9,640 nucleotides of DNA from JAYSSF01 sp043720715 (lineage in GTDB: Bacteria; Patescibacteriota; Gracilibacteria; Absconditabacterales; Absconditicoccaceae). A program made the translations under genes and the position numbers. The stretch is from assembly GCA_043720715.1 (NCBI GenBank), contig JAYSSF010000010.1:1-9640 (forward strand), read 5' to 3'. The notes under the pieces are model-generated. The model searched no databases. It saw nothing but the letters and a program-made list of their open reading frames with translations, and was not told the DNA's origin. Below, piece after piece: positions 9,193 to 9,640 of the stretch. Every line of letters starts with the position of its first letter. Positions within the stretch are counted from its first letter, which is position 1.

Positions 9193-9573
9193 ATGAAATT
9201 AATTTCCTGATCGATAGAACATCTTGCTTCAAGGCTCAACATGATTCCAGAAAGAAGTTTAGATCGTCATCTAAAGGCATGTAAAATGATGCTTGAATTA
9301 TGTGTTGAGTGAGATGTATGATTGAATGATGATTCTGTGCAGAAATATCTACAGCAGTATGATATGTTATTTAATATTCGACATGCTGAATTTGTAAACC
9401 CTAAATTGAAAGATTGAGAAATGGTTGTGAGAAATATTATTGATCAATTGAATGAAAAAGCAACTCACTCTCAAAAATTATCTGAAAGTACAAAAATTAA
9501 TCTCAAGGATGCGACGTTATTCTGAAATGAGTGAGATTTATCATTGATTAAGGAAACGATGATTAACCCATAG
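9193..9573 (+). CDS. Small protein of unknown function
   Basis: A 126-residue protein ending at TAG, open only when TGA is Gly: all six of its glycines (6, 40, 43, 75, 112, 115) are TGA codons and no GGN codon is used. I do not recognise a family. It is probably cytoplasmic and mostly helical, with no signal peptide or membrane segment. A basic-amphipathic N-terminal part (SIEHLASRLNMIPERSLDRHLKACKMMLEL is suggestive of helices, residues 7-36) is followed by a charged C-terminal half. Two cysteines (30, 37) are too few to suggest a metal site. The ATG at 9193 follows a T-run and ACTAT; no ribosome binding site is seen. The clean frame with no TAA or TAG over 126 codons of AT-rich DNA supports a real gene. 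Confidence 0.65.
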
Positions 9574-9640
9574 TACCCACCCTATTCTAAATATCAACCA
9601 TATTTTCAGTCTATTTCACTAGTTTGAATCTCCAGTTAGG

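Overview
The window reads as genomic DNA of a bacterium that uses UGA as a glycine codon (genetic code 25), as in Candidatus Gracilibacteria (BD1-5) and Absconditabacteria (SR1) of the candidate phyla radiation. Under the standard code almost every gene looks shattered. With TGA read as Gly, ten intact genes appear, all on the + strand, and all end in TAA or TAG. In-frame TGA falls on glycines that are invariant in well-known motifs: DTETTG of DnaQ exonucleases, HPDKGG of the J domain, both early glycines of a Nudix box, the GGGH metal-site loop of superoxide dismutase, and GLYG and GGTMP of DinD. TGG is used for conserved tryptophans, so TGA=Trp (code 4) does not fit. The sequence does not separate Gracilibacteria from Absconditabacteria.

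Layout. 1-305: non-coding lead with a perfect palindrome and a terminator hairpin. 306-1103: dinD, flanked by 37-bp direct repeats that carry the terminator. 1259-2185: a zinc-finger-less DnaJ, with a terminator. 2404-3015: a secreted, C-terminally anchored protein, with a terminator. 3016-3332: a long structured intergenic region. 3333-3950: Mn-type superoxide dismutase. 4029-4865: an APH/choline-kinase-like phosphotransferase. 4955-5869: a short M16-like metallopeptidase. 5870-6090: dispersed-repeat remnants and hairpins. 6091-8235: a DnaQ-type 3'-5' exonuclease joined to a region resembling a DinG/XPD helicase whose nucleotide-binding motifs look degenerate. 8260-8661: Nudix hydrolase. 8677-9144: DUF456 membrane protein. 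9193-9573: unknown protein. 9574-9640: nothing recognised.

The content suggests stress handling and genome upkeep (DinD, DnaJ, SOD, exonuclease, Nudix) rather than one pathway. The exonuclease, Nudix and DUF456 genes are closely spaced (24 and 15 nt) and may be co-transcribed. The others have their own spacers or terminators. No gene has a clear Shine-Dalgarno sequence. The most unusual items are the exonuclease/pseudo-helicase fusion, a 76-bp dispersed inverted-repeat element read in frame through its linker, and a 4x7-nt tandem repeat inside the same gene. No CRISPR array, rRNA, tRNA or transposase was recognised.
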